From NCBI RefSeq assembly GCF_030269485.1, contig NZ_BSTL01000048.1:1-45674 (forward strand): 45,674 nt of DNA, written 5' to 3'. The position numbers and the translations under genes are program-made. The stretch is from Actinoplanes sp. NBRC 103695. Lineage in GTDB: Bacteria > Actinomycetota > Actinomycetes > Mycobacteriales > Micromonosporaceae. The notes beneath the pieces are model-generated. The model saw only the letters and a program-made list of their open reading frames with translations, did not search any database and was not told the origin of the DNA. Below, piece by piece: positions 1 through 8,071 of this stretch. Within the stretch, counting starts at the first letter, position 1. Every line of letters begins with the position of its first letter.

Positions 1-69
1 CGCCTCACACCCATCACCACCAGCCAAGACACCCAACCCGACCTCGAACCCGCCGAGATAGCCGCCTAA
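1..69 (+). CDS. C-terminal end of an unidentified protein (partial)
   Basis: An open frame runs from the window edge to a TAA at 67-69 and encodes about 22 residues ending in EPAEIAA. Nothing in it is diagnostic. Its base composition is poorer in G at third positions than the following genes, which could mean a mobile-element gene, but the piece is too short to tell. It points towards the truncated DUF1992 gene on the other strand. Confidence 0.3.
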   Translation, partial: RLTPITTSQDTQPDLEPAEIAA

Positions 70-71
70 CA

Positions 72-242
72 TCAACCCACACGGATCAGCGCTGGCCGCC
101 TCTTACACCACGCCAGCGGACGCGACCACTCGCTGCCGGCGCCCCGCAACGGTTTCCCGGCGCCGGGAAGGTTGTCGAACTCCCCGCGCTCCTGCGCCTC
201 CCGCAGCTGCCGGTCGACCGCCGACTCGTACCAATCCGCCAC
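72..242 (-). pseudogene. Truncated DUF1992 (DnaJC28-like) gene, 5' part only
   Basis: Reading the minus strand from a GTG at 242 gives a 56-residue frame that starts VADWYESAVDRQLREAQERG and continues with the FDNLPGAGKPL signature of DUF1992 proteins, which are usually about 120-180 residues. Homology-like sequence stops after GKPL (about position 145). The rest of the frame, up to the TGA at 72-74, does not resemble the family. I infer that the gene lost its 3' part by insertion or rearrangement at about 140-150. The adjacent frame at 1-69 may belong to the incoming DNA. The remainder of 70-323 contains no other gene that I can see. Confidence 0.55.
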
Positions 243-311
243 ACGTCAACTCTAGTTCGAGAACTCTGATACGAGCGCCGTCCTCCGGCCCCTGCCCGCC
301 GCGCGATCGAT

Positions 312-323
312 TAGCCTCGACAC
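312..323 (+). promoter_or_regulatory. -10 box of a leaderless promoter for the SARP gene
   Basis: TAGCCT at 312-317 matches TANNNT and lies six bases before the GTG at 324. No Shine-Dalgarno sequence precedes that GTG. The spacing equals that seen at several other starts in this window, so transcription probably begins at or next to the start codon. No clear -35 box is visible. Confidence 0.4.
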
Positions 324-3089
324 GTGCCGGTGTGGGAGCTACGGCTACTCGGCCCGGTCGAGCTGGTCCGGGGTGGCGAGCCGGTCGACGTCGGACCACC
401 GCAGCGTCGGCTGGTTCTGGCGGCCCTGGCCGTGGACGCGGGCCGCCCGGTGCCGGTCGACACGCTGATCGCCCGCGTCTGGGGGCCGGCCGCGCCGGAA
501 CGCGGTCGCCGCGCGCTGCAGGCGCACCTGGCCCGGCTCCGCCAGGTGGTCGAACCGGCCGAGCTGATCCGGCGGTCCGGCGGCTACCAGCTGGATGCGC
601 CACCGGAGAGTGTGGACATCGGCCGGTTCAACGACCTGGTGCGCCGGGCGCGGGAGCCGGAGCGGCCGGTCGCCGAGCGGGCCCGGCTGCAGCGGGCGGC
701 GGTCGAGCTCTTCCACGGCGAACCCATGGCCGACCTGCCCGGGCCGTGGGCGAGGCAGGTCAGGGAGAGGTGGCGCCGGCAGCATCTGGACGCGGTGATC
801 GGCTGGGCCCGGCTGGCGATCCCGGCCGGCGATGCCGAGGCCGTCCTCGGCCACCTGACCGCGCTGGTCGACGAGCATCCTCTGGTCGAGCCGCTCGCCG
901 CGGCCTACCTGCTGGCCCTGCACGCCGCCGGCCGTACGGCCGAGTCCCTGGACCACTTCACCAAGGTCCGTCAGCGGCTGGTGGGTGACCTGGGCATCGA
1001 GCCGGGCGCCGAGCTGCGGCAGGCCCAGCTGACGGTGCTTCGCGGTGATCAGGGCCGTGATCCGAGCGGCGATCGGGAGGAGCCGCCGGGCACGTCGGCG
1101 CCGGCGCAGCTGCCGCACGAGGTCACCAGCTTCGTGGGCCGCGCGGTGGAACTCAAACGCCTGGACGAGATGCTCGACCGGGACGGCACTCCTGCGGTGG
1201 CGACCGTCGCGGGCACGGCGGGCGTGGGGAAGACCGCGCTCGCCGTGCACTGGGCGCATCGGGTCCGTGACCGGTTTCCCGACGGTCAGCTGTACGTGAA
1301 CCTCGCCGGTTTCGACCCCCGAGGCTCGCCGGCCACCGCCGCCGAGGCGGTCAGCGGGTTCCTCGTCGCGCTGGGGGTGCCGCCGCCACGGGTGCCGTCG
1401 ACGCTGAGCGAGCGGACCGCGCTCTACCGGAGCCTGCTGGCCGAGCGGCAGATCCTGATCGTGCTGGACAACGCCCGCAACGCCGAGCACGCGCGTCCGC
1501 TGCTGCCCGGCACCCCGCGTAGCCTCGCCCTGGTGACCAGCCGCGACAGCCTCGGCGGGCTGATCGCGCAGGGCGCGTACCCGGTGATGTTGGAGGTGCT
1601 CTCCGCGCGCGAGTCGGGCGACCTGCTGGACCGGCGTATCGGCCGGCCGCGGACCCACGCCGAACCGGCGGCGGTGGCCGAGATCGCCGCGCGCTGTGCC
1701 GGCCTGCCGCTGGCCCTGGCGGTGGTGGCGGTACGCGCCGCGACCAACCCGTCGTTCACCCTGGCCGCGGTCGCCGGCGAACTGCGCGACTCCCGTCTCG
1801 CGCTCGACGCTCTGGCGGCCGGCGATCCGGCCAGCGACGTACGCGCGGTCCTCTCCTGGTCCTATCACGCCCTCGACGCCGGCGCGGCGCGGCTGTTCCG
1901 CCTGCTCGGTCTGCACGGCGGGCCGGACGTCAGCGCGGCCACCGCGGCCAGCCTGATCGGCGAGCCGGTACGCCGGACCCGGATGCTGCTGGCCGGCCTG
2001 GCCCGCGTGCACCTGGTTCTCGAGCACCAGCCGGGCCGGTACGGCATGCACGACCTGCTCCGCGCGTACGCCGCGGAACTGGCCGAGGCGATCGACCCAC
2101 CGGCCGAGCGGCAGCAGGCTCTTCGCCGGGTCCTGGATCACTTCGTGCACACCGGCAAGGAGGCCGCCCTGCTGCTGTTCCCCGGCCGGGAGCCGATGGA
2201 TCCGGGCCCGGTCGCTCCCGGTGCGGTGGTGGAGGCGCTCGACTCCTACGAGCAGGCAGAGGAGTGGTTCGCGACCGAGCACCACGCCGTGCTGGCCGCC
2301 ATCCGGCGCAGTGCCGAGCTGGGCCTGGACCAGCTGATCGGCCGGCTGGCCTGGACATTGACGACGTTCCAGCTGCGCCGAGGACTGTGGCACGACTGGG
2401 AGACCGCCCAGCGGGCCGCGCTGGAAGCGGCTCAGCGGCGGGGCGACCGCGGCGGGGAGGCCGACGCCCACCGCAGTCTGGGCCGGGTGCTGCAGCGTCT
2501 GGGCCGCCTCCAGGACGCGGACCTCCACTACCGGCGGGCCTTGCAGATCTACCGCCGTGTCGGGGACGCGGACGGCGAGGCGATCACCCACGACAACCTG
2601 TCACCGCTGCTGTCGCTGATGGGCCGGGCGCCCGACGCGGTGGCGCACGCGCGGCGGGCGCTGGAACTGTTCCGCGGCGTGGACCACACGCTTGGCATGG
2701 CCAGCGCCTCCAACTCGGTCGCCTACCTGCTCGTCCAGGTCGGCGAGCCGGCGGAGGCGGTCGGCTACGCGCTGGAGTCGCTCACCCTGCATCGGCGGAT
2801 CGGCGACGTGGACGGCGAGGCGGCCACCTGGGACACGCTCGGCTTCGCGCGCCACCATCTCGGGGAGTGGTCCGAGGCCGCCGACAACTACCGCCAGGCG
2901 CTGGTGCTCTATCGGCGGCTGGACGACCGCTACAAGATCGCGGACACGCTGCGCAACCAGGGCACGACCCAGCACGCCTCGGGTGACCGCGAGGCGGCCG
3001 GGCGGTCCTGGCGAGAGGCGCTGTCCATCCTGGAGGACATCGGCCACCCCGAGGCCGAGGACGTGCGCGCCCAGCTTTCACAGCCGTGA
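324..3089 (+). CDS. AfsR/SARP family transcriptional regulator with NB-ARC and TPR domains
   Basis: This 921-residue protein has the classic large SARP architecture. An OmpR-type winged-helix DNA-binding domain covers about 1-90 (starting VWELRLLGPVEL), and a bacterial transcriptional activation domain covers about 97-242. An NB-ARC/STAND ATPase follows, with Walker A GTAGVGKT at 297-304 and Walker B ILIVLDNA at 377-384. A TPR array of imperfect 40-residue units occupies about 690-910. Such proteins activate secondary-metabolite or developmental genes after nucleotide-dependent oligomerisation. No biosynthetic cluster is evident here, so its target is unknown. Transcription is convergent with the TetR gene downstream. 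Confidence 0.93.
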   Translation: MPVWELRLLGPVELVRGGEPVDVGPPQRRLVLAALAVDAGRPVPVDTLIARVWGPAAPERGRRALQAHLARLRQVVEPAELIRRSGGYQLDAPPESVDIGRFNDLVRRAREPERPVAERARLQRAAVELFHGEPMADLPGPWARQVRERWRRQHLDAVIGWARLAIPAGDAEAVLGHLTALVDEHPLVEPLAAAYLLALHAAGRTAESLDHFTKVRQRLVGDLGIEPGAELRQAQLTVLRGDQGRDPSGDREEPPGTSAPAQLPHEVTSFVGRAVELKRLDEMLDRDGTPAVATVAGTAGVGKTALAVHWAHRVRDRFPDGQLYVNLAGFDPRGSPATAAEAVSGFLVALGVPPPRVPSTLSERTALYRSLLAERQILIVLDNARNAEHARPLLPGTPRSLALVTSRDSLGGLIAQGAYPVMLEVLSARESGDLLDRRIGRPRTHAEPAAVAEIAARCAGLPLALAVVAVRAATNPSFTLAAVAGELRDSRLALDALAAGDPASDVRAVLSWSYHALDAGAARLFRLLGLHGGPDVSAATAASLIGEPVRRTRMLLAGLARVHLVLEHQPGRYGMHDLLRAYAAELAEAIDPPAERQQALRRVLDHFVHTGKEAALLLFPGREPMDPGPVAPGAVVEALDSYEQAEEWFATEHHAVLAAIRRSAELGLDQLIGRLAWTLTTFQLRRGLWHDWETAQRAALEAAQRRGDRGGEADAHRSLGRVLQRLGRLQDADLHYRRALQIYRRVGDADGEAITHDNLSPLLSLMGRAPDAVAHARRALELFRGVDHTLGMASASNSVAYLLVQVGEPAEAVGYALESLTLHRRIGDVDGEAATWDTLGFARHHLGEWSEAADNYRQALVLYRRLDDRYKIADTLRNQGTTQHASGDREAAGRSWREALSILEDIGHPEAEDVRAQLSQP

Positions 3090-3136
3090 TCGGGCGTCCT
3101 CACCGATGGCGGTCGTCGTCGGAGCGGCCGCAGCGC

Positions 3137-3709
3137 CTAGGTCTCTCTGCGCATGAACGCGTCACGGACGGCGGCGGCGAGGCCGGTCCGCCGGCGGTGG
3201 TGGTCCTCGGCCGGGTCGGCCGGCGTCGCGGTGTGGGTCAGGCTGCTGGGCGACCAGGTCATGGCCATCGCGATCACCAGGGAGTGGATGTCGGCCGCGG
3301 GGATGTCGGCGCGTATCTCGCCGGCCCGCTGGCCCGCGGCGATCACCTCGATCTTGGTGGACTCGTCGGTCCGGGGGAACAGCGGGCCGGCCGGGGTGCG
3401 TTCGAGGCGCGCCCAGGTGGCCAGCCGGACCAGTTGAGGGTGCTCCAGGTACGCGTCGTAGAGCCGGACCGCGTAGTCGGGGAGGTCGGCGGTGAGCGGC
3501 GCCTTGTCCAGGATGTCGTTGACCTGGTCCTCGAGGACCGCGTCGAACAGCCGTTCCTTGCCCGCGTAGTAGGAGTAGATCTGGGCCTTGCTGACCTTGG
3601 AATCGGCGGAGATGCGATCGACCCGCGCGCCGGCGACGCCGTACGCGGCGAACTCCACGGCGCCCGCGTCCAGCAGGCGACGGCGGCTGGCCTGGGACCT
3701 GTCAACCAT
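3137..3709 (-). CDS. TetR/AcrR family transcriptional repressor
   Basis: The product has 190 residues, of which about 10-60 form a TetR helix-turn-helix (RISADSKVSKAQIYSYYAGKERLF). The C-terminal ligand domain is not diagnostic. I chose the ATG at 3709 because AGGA sits seven bases upstream; a GTG at 3715 is in frame but lies almost on top of that ribosome site. The gene is divergent from the zinc alcohol dehydrogenase, and the 97-bp gap carries two matching palindromes. It therefore probably represses both itself and the dehydrogenase, with an unknown substrate-like inducer. Confidence 0.9.
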   Translation of the reverse strand: MVDRSQASRRRLLDAGAVEFAAYGVAGARVDRISADSKVSKAQIYSYYAGKERLFDAVLEDQVNDILDKAPLTADLPDYAVRLYDAYLEHPQLVRLATWARLERTPAGPLFPRTDESTKIEVIAAGQRAGEIRADIPAADIHSLVIAMAMTWSPSSLTHTATPADPAEDHHRRRTGLAAAVRDAFMRRET

Positions 3710-3720
3710 GGTCACATCCT

Positions 3721-3738
3721 AAACGAACTCGTTCGTTT
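3721..3738. promoter_or_regulatory. TetR operator 1
   Basis: An 18-bp perfect palindrome has 8-bp arms AAACGAAC and GTTCGTTT around a 2-bp centre. It lies 11 bp upstream of the TetR start. It overlaps the probable -35 (TTTGTC, 3736-3741) of the dehydrogenase promoter, whose -10 would be TACCGT at 3760-3765. Binding here would block both divergent genes. Confidence 0.75.
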
Positions 3739-3766
3739 GTCATCGGGCGGCACATCGCCTACCGTG

Positions 3767-3788
3767 GCGAACGAACCAGTTCGTTTGC
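3767..3788. promoter_or_regulatory. TetR operator 2
   Basis: A second copy of the palindrome has 10-bp arms GCGAACGAAC and GTTCGTTTGC (one mismatch) around a 2-bp centre. It shares the core CGAAC-NN-GTTCG with operator 1. It covers the expected transcription start of the alcohol dehydrogenase and ends 18 bp before its ATG. Confidence 0.72.
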
Positions 3789-3806
3789 TGCGACGGGAGT
3801 GACGTC

Positions 3807-4853
3807 ATGAGGGACACCATCGGATGGGCCGCGCTGGACAGGGACGCACCGCTGCGCCCCTGGGCCTTTCAGCGCCGTGACCTGCGCGAGGACGACGTCG
3901 CGGTCCGCGTCGAGTACTGCGGGGTCTGTTCCAGCGACATCTCCGCCATCCGCCACCGCGGGGACGACCCGTTGGTGCCGGGCCACGAGATGACCGGCGA
4001 GATCACCGCCGTGGGCGCTGCGGTGACCGGCTTCCGGATCGGCGACAAGGTCGCCGTCGGCAACATCATCGACTCCTGCGGCGAGTGCGGGCCCTGCCTG
4101 GCCGGCCGGGAGAACTGGTGCGCGCGGTTCCCGACGCTCACCTACGGCAATGTCGACCCCAAGGACGGGATGCCGACCCGCGGCGGCTACTCCTCCGAGT
4201 ACGTCCTGCCGGCAAAGTTCACCTACCACCTGCCCGCCGGGCTCGACCCCGCCGCCGTCGCGCCGTTGATGTGCGCGGGAGTCACCACCTACGTCCCGCT
4301 CAAGCGCTGGGGCGCGGGCCCCGGCAAGCGAGTCGGCATCGTCGGCATGGGCGGACTCGGCCACCTGGCCCTGAAGATCGCCCACCACCTGGGCGCCGAG
4401 GTCGTCCAGTTCACCCGCACCCTCGACAAGGCGGCCGAGGCGCGCGCCCTGGGCGCCGACGACGTGGTGCTCTCCACCGACGAGCAGCAGATGGCCGCCC
4501 AGCGGGGCCGCTTCGATCTGATCCTGGACACCGCCGGGGCGCCGCACTCCATCGAGCCCTACGTGGCCGCCCTGGCCATGGACGGAACCCTCTGCGTCGT
4601 CGGCATCCCCGAGGGCGACCTCTCGGTCAATCCGCTGAGCCTCATCCAGGGCGCCAAGACCCTCGCCGGCGCCGGCAGCGGCGGCACCCGCGAAACCCAG
4701 GAGATGCTCGACTTCTGCGCCGGCCACCGGATCACCGCCGACATCGAGATCCTGCCGCAGCGGCGGGTCAACGAGGCGCTCGACCGCCTGGCCCGCAACG
4801 ACGTCCGCTACCGCTTCGTCCTCGACATGACCACCGCCGTGGCCGGGGTCTGA
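3807..4853 (+). CDS. Zinc-dependent alcohol dehydrogenase (MDR superfamily, YahK/CAD-like)
   Basis: This 348-residue MDR-type dehydrogenase should reduce aldehydes or oxidise alcohols with NAD(P). The catalytic zinc site is seen as CGVCSSD and GHEMTGE. The structural zinc loop is CGECGPCLAGRENWC. The Rossmann motif is GIVGMGGLGHLALKIA. The overall pattern resembles the cinnamyl alcohol dehydrogenase/YahK branch rather than class III formaldehyde dehydrogenases. GGGAG precedes the ATG by about seven bases. The divergent TetR gene and the two operators suggest induction by an aldehyde or a toxic alcohol. The physiological substrate cannot be read from the sequence. Confidence 0.92.
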   Translation: MRDTIGWAALDRDAPLRPWAFQRRDLREDDVAVRVEYCGVCSSDISAIRHRGDDPLVPGHEMTGEITAVGAAVTGFRIGDKVAVGNIIDSCGECGPCLAGRENWCARFPTLTYGNVDPKDGMPTRGGYSSEYVLPAKFTYHLPAGLDPAAVAPLMCAGVTTYVPLKRWGAGPGKRVGIVGMGGLGHLALKIAHHLGAEVVQFTRTLDKAAEARALGADDVVLSTDEQQMAAQRGRFDLILDTAGAPHSIEPYVAALAMDGTLCVVGIPEGDLSVNPLSLIQGAKTLAGAGSGGTRETQEMLDFCAGHRITADIEILPQRRVNEALDRLARNDVRYRFVLDMTTAVAGV

Positions 4854-4863
4854 AACGCGACCC

Positions 4864-4944
4864 AAGTCCTGTCTCGTGGATCACCCAGGGCTGCGGAGGG
4901 CCCAGAGCGCGCCTCGCACCCGGGTGATCCACGGGACAGGACTT
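4864..4944. repeat. Long inverted repeat between convergent genes (bidirectional terminator or MITE-like element)
   Basis: Arms at 4864-4886 and 4922-4944 are 23 bp long and match at 22 positions; the single difference is a C/T that still pairs as G-U in RNA. The arms enclose 35 bp. The right arm overlaps the stop codon of the MmyB-type regulator. Location between convergent genes fits a two-way terminator. The long non-GC-biased arms, the large loop and the lack of a U-tract look more like a small inserted element or solo insertion-sequence ends. I see no clear target-site duplication. Confidence 0.6.
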
Positions 4945-5827
4945 AGTAGCCCGCGGAGGGCATGGGACGCGGCCTGGCAGAGCGGGTCGCGTGCAGTGAT
5001 GCCAGCAGCTGGAGGCGGTCGGCATCGGGGCTGCCCGGTTCGGTGGTGAAGACCAGCATGACAGGGCCGGGGTTGCCGGGCAGTGGATAGGTGTCCCAGG
5101 CCAGGGTGATGTCGCCGGCCTCGGGCGTCCGGAAGATCTTGGTGCCGCTGACCGACTCGCGGACGTCGTGGCGTGCCCACAACCGCCGGAACTCGGCGCT
5201 GCGGATGCTCAGCTCGCCGACGATCGCGGTGGCGCGCGGATGGGTCGGGTCGGTGGCGACGGCCGCGCGCATCATTCCGATGTAGTCCAGGGCCTGCTGC
5301 TCCCAGCCGGGGCAGCTGTGCTGACCGGTCCGGGTGTCGTCGAACATCAGCAGCAGCATGTTGAGCCGGTCGCCGGGGTAGTCGCCCGGGTCGCCGAGCA
5401 GGGCCTCCGCCATCGGGTTCCAGTCGAGCAGGTCGAGGTGCCGGCCGAGCACGACCGCGGGGGTGTCCAGCACTCGGAGCAGCCGCCGGGTGCTGTCCGG
5501 CACCTGTTCCCGGACATGGTCCACCGGGCCGGGCATCGGCCTGCGGGCCGCACGGGCCAGCGTGAACAGGTGCCGGCGTTCCTGGTCGTCCAGGCCGAGC
5601 GCTCCGGCGAGGGCGTCCAGGACGTCGTCGGACGGGTGCACCTCCCGGCCCTGTTCCATCCGCTGGTAGTAGTCGGTGCTCAGCCCGGCCAGCAGGGCCA
5701 GCTCCTCCCGCCGCAGCCCGGTCACCTTGCGCCGGCCGCCGGGCTCCAGGCCGACGTCACGCGGACTCAGCCGGCTGCGCCGGGCACGCAGGAAATCGCC
5801 GAGCTCACGAGCGTACGGATGGGCCAT
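4943..5827 (-). CDS. Helix-turn-helix regulator with MmyB-like ligand-binding domain
   Basis: The 294-residue protein has an Xre-type helix-turn-helix at about 10-80 (TGLRREELALLAGLSTDYYQRMEQG) and an MmyB-like PAS-fold domain at about 105-270 containing the WNPMAEALLGD and HDV segments typical of the family. These regulators bind a small, possibly lipid, ligand and usually control an adjacent short-chain dehydrogenase. Here the dehydrogenase gene is divergent, 126 bp away, with a palindrome between. The stop codon lies inside the long inverted repeat. Confidence 0.92.
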   Translation of the reverse strand: MAHPYARELGDFLRARRSRLSPRDVGLEPGGRRKVTGLRREELALLAGLSTDYYQRMEQGREVHPSDDVLDALAGALGLDDQERRHLFTLARAARRPMPGPVDHVREQVPDSTRRLLRVLDTPAVVLGRHLDLLDWNPMAEALLGDPGDYPGDRLNMLLLMFDDTRTGQHSCPGWEQQALDYIGMMRAAVATDPTHPRATAIVGELSIRSAEFRRLWARHDVRESVSGTKIFRTPEAGDITLAWDTYPLPGNPGPVMLVFTTEPGSPDADRLQLLASLHATRSARPRPMPSAGY

Positions 5828-5861
5828 GCCGCAAGTGTGCCGCGGCCCGGTCCACCGACGG

Positions 5862-5878
5862 TAGGTCTTCCAGACCTA
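5862..5878. promoter_or_regulatory. Probable operator of the MmyB-type regulator
   Basis: A perfect palindrome TAGGTCT-TCC-AGACCTA lies in the 126-bp gap between the divergent regulator and dehydrogenase genes. Its position, 34 bp from the regulator start and 75 bp from the dehydrogenase start, suits control of both promoters. Binding by this regulator is inferred from position and symmetry only. Confidence 0.55.
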
Positions 5879-5953
5879 GGCAGCCGAGTACGACCGAACC
5901 TTCTTCCGCGGCTCTTAGCGTCGGTCTGCCACATCCGAGCGAAGGAGCAGCAG

Positions 5954-6859
5954 ATGACCGGATGGACCGCCGACCGCATCCCGGACCAGCACGGCCGGGT
6001 CGCCGTCGTGACCGGCGCGAACTCGGGCCTCGGCCTGATCACCGCGACCGAGCTGGCCCGCCACGGCGCCCGCGTCGTGCTGGCCGTCCGCAACACCGCC
6101 GCCGGCCAGGAGGCCGCCCGCCGGATCGGCGGCGACACCGAGGTCCGCGAGCTGGACCTGGCCTCGCTGGCCTCGGTGCGGGACTTCGCGGCCAAGCTGG
6201 CCGCCGACCACCCGGCGATCGACCTGCTGGTCAACAACGCCGGCCTGGTGTTGCTCGGCCCGCGCCGCACGACCGCCGACGGCTTCGAGCTGCAGCTGGG
6301 CACCAACATGCTGGGCCACTTCGCGCTGACCGGCCTGCTGCTCGGCAGCCTGGCCGCGGCCCGGGCGCCACGGGTGGTGAGCCTCAGCTCGATCACCCAC
6401 AAGCGCGCGCATCTCGACTTCGCCGACCTGATGTTCGAGCGTGCCTACCGGGCCTCCCCGGCGTACGGCCGGTCCAAGCTCGCCACCACGGTCTTCGGCC
6501 TCGAACTGGACCGCCGGCTGCGCGCCGCCGGATCGCCGATCGTCAGCACGCTGGCCCACCCGGGTCTCACCCGCACCAACCTGACCCCGCGGGCCTGGGA
6601 GCACCGTCCCCGGCTGGGACGGCTGATCGCGTGGGCCGGTCTGCTGGTCACCCAGCCGGTCGAGCAGGGCGCGCTGCCGCAGTTGCGTGCCGCGACCGAT
6701 CCCGGCGTGCGCGGCGGTCAGTTCTTCGGCCCGGGCGGGCTCGGCGAGACACGCGGCCGGGTCACCGAGGCCCGGCTCAGCCGGGAGGCGGCCGATCCGT
6801 CGGTCGGCAGACGGCTCTGGGCGGCCGCCGAAGAACTGACCGGCGTCAGCTACCTCTGA
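5954..6859 (+). CDS. Short-chain dehydrogenase/reductase
   Basis: This 301-residue SDR oxidoreductase resembles the retinol-dehydrogenase/WW-domain oxidoreductase-like branch. The cofactor motif TGANSGLG is near residue 20, the NNAG motif is in DLLVNNAGLVLLG, the catalytic serine is in SLSSITHK, and the active-site YGRSK follows. Its C-terminus ends at GVSYL. The ATG at 5954 is preceded by GAAGGAG about six bases upstream. Longer in-frame starts lie inside the divergent regulator gene and were not used. Expression is probably governed by the neighbouring MmyB-type regulator; the substrate is unknown. Confidence 0.93.
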   Translation: MTGWTADRIPDQHGRVAVVTGANSGLGLITATELARHGARVVLAVRNTAAGQEAARRIGGDTEVRELDLASLASVRDFAAKLAADHPAIDLLVNNAGLVLLGPRRTTADGFELQLGTNMLGHFALTGLLLGSLAAARAPRVVSLSSITHKRAHLDFADLMFERAYRASPAYGRSKLATTVFGLELDRRLRAAGSPIVSTLAHPGLTRTNLTPRAWEHRPRLGRLIAWAGLLVTQPVEQGALPQLRAATDPGVRGGQFFGPGGLGETRGRVTEARLSREAADPSVGRRLWAAAEELTGVSYL

Positions 6860-6943
6860 ATGCCCCTGATGCCGGCGTCTCGGTGCAGGTCGCAGCAGCC
6901 CCGGCACGGGATCGACGGTGTCGAGGGGCGGGGCCGCGGAGCG

Positions 6944-6949
6944 TAAACT
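6944..6949 (+). promoter_or_regulatory. -10 box of a leaderless promoter for the DUF2277 gene
   Basis: TAAACT at 6944-6949 is a good TANNNT hexamer, eight bases before the ATG at 6958. No ribosome site separates them. A weak -35 candidate, TCGAGG, is at 6921-6926 with 17-bp spacing. Confidence 0.5.
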
Positions 6950-6957
6950 CGGGTTTC

Positions 6958-7227
6958 ATGTGCCGAAACATTCGACCGCTGAACAACTTCGAGCCTCCGG
7001 CCACGCGGGACGAGACGCACGCGGCCGCCCTGCAGTACGTCCGCAAGGTGGCCGGCGCGACCAAGCCCAGCCAGCGCAACCAGGAGGCCTTCGACCGGGC
7101 GGTCGCCGCGGTGGCCCGGGCGACCGAGGAACTGCTGGACGAGCTCGTCAACGTGGGGCCGAAGAAGGACCGCGAGGTCGAGGCCGTCAAGGCGCGGGCC
7201 CGGGCGGAGAAGCGGTACGCCTCCTGA
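6958..7227 (+). CDS. DUF2277 family protein
   Basis: The 89-residue protein begins MCRNIRPLNNFEPPATRDE and contains AALQYVRKVAGATKPSQ, both hallmarks of DUF2277. The family is small, soluble, widespread in actinobacteria and of unknown function. The conserved N-terminal MCRNI is present, so the ATG at 6958 is secure. The C-terminal third is basic and probably helical. The gene follows the short-chain dehydrogenase by 98 bp but appears to have its own leaderless promoter. Confidence 0.92.
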   Translation: MCRNIRPLNNFEPPATRDETHAAALQYVRKVAGATKPSQRNQEAFDRAVAAVARATEELLDELVNVGPKKDREVEAVKARARAEKRYAS

Positions 7228-7248
7228 TCCGCCCGGACCCGGAACGCG

Positions 7249-8004
7249 TTACTTGCCCGCGGAGACCTTGTCGGGAGCCGTGGCCGGCGCCGCGGCGGGC
7301 GTGCGGTTCGACCGGCGGTAGGCGAGCAGCGCGATGATCAGCGCGATCACGCCGAGTGCCAGGCCACCCGCGCCCAGGACGGTGCCGGTGTTGGACGACT
7401 CCTCGGCGGCGGGCCCCTCGGCGGTGACGGCCGGGCCGGTCGCCGCGGCCGGGGCGGTGCCCTCGGGCGCGGCCTTGGCGAGCTTCAGGACGGGCGCGGG
7501 GCTCTCCGGCTCGGCGCCGGCGACCGGCTCGTCGATCCAGCGGACCACCTCGCCGCCGGAGTAGGTCTGCAGGGCCTTGAAGACCATCTGGTCGACCTCG
7601 GGCAGCGGGCCCAGCGAGACGTCGAACTCCTGGAACTGGCCGGGTTTGATGGCCGCGTCGCCGGTCGCCGTCCAGGTGATCTTGGACACGGCCTCCTTGA
7701 TCTGGGTGCCGTGGGCCTCCAGCGGCTTGTCCAGCGGACTCTTGGTGACGACCGGCGTCCAGCCGGGCACCGGCTTGACCGACACGGACGCCACCGGGGC
7801 CTCCTTGATCGGCAGGTTCACCTCGAGTTTCGTGGTGGACTCGGTGTCGCTCTCGTTCGGGACGCGGAAGGTCACCTTCGAGTAGCCGCCCTGCGTGGCA
7901 CTCGCGGAGCTCACGCTGACGTGCGCGGATGCGGGGGCGGCGATCGCGAGGGTGAGCGCGGCGACCGCTCCGGCCACCACGGCGGCCCGCTTGAACAAGG
8001 TCAT
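7249..8004 (-). CDS. YcnI-like copper-binding protein (DUF1775), membrane anchored
   Basis: The 251-residue protein has a signal peptide ending ASA, so the mature chain begins near AHVSVSS. This places a histidine close to the mature N-terminus, as in the copper-binding YcnI/DUF1775 domain at about 28-175, where that histidine is the metal ligand. A flexible Ala/Pro-rich stretch leads to a C-terminal membrane helix (GGLALGVIALIIALLAYRR). I chose the ATG at 8004 because it gives a normal signal peptide. It lies 67 bp downstream of the histidine kinase on the same strand, so it may belong to that regulon. A role in extracytoplasmic copper handling comes from the family. Confidence 0.88.
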   Translation of the reverse strand: MTLFKRAAVVAGAVAALTLAIAAPASAHVSVSSASATQGGYSKVTFRVPNESDTESTTKLEVNLPIKEAPVASVSVKPVPGWTPVVTKSPLDKPLEAHGTQIKEAVSKITWTATGDAAIKPGQFQEFDVSLGPLPEVDQMVFKALQTYSGGEVVRWIDEPVAGAEPESPAPVLKLAKAAPEGTAPAAATGPAVTAEGPAAEESSNTGTVLGAGGLALGVIALIIALLAYRRSNRTPAAAPATAPDKVSAGK

Positions 8005-8071
8005 CTTCTCTCGGCCTTCCAGACGTATGAGACGTACGGCCATTGGTCGGCAGCCGAGGCGGAAAAGTTCC

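Noticed and set aside
345..2591. Minus-strand open frame opposite the SARP gene
   Set aside because: The plus strand encodes an unambiguous SARP; the antisense product is compositionally biased with no recognisable domain.
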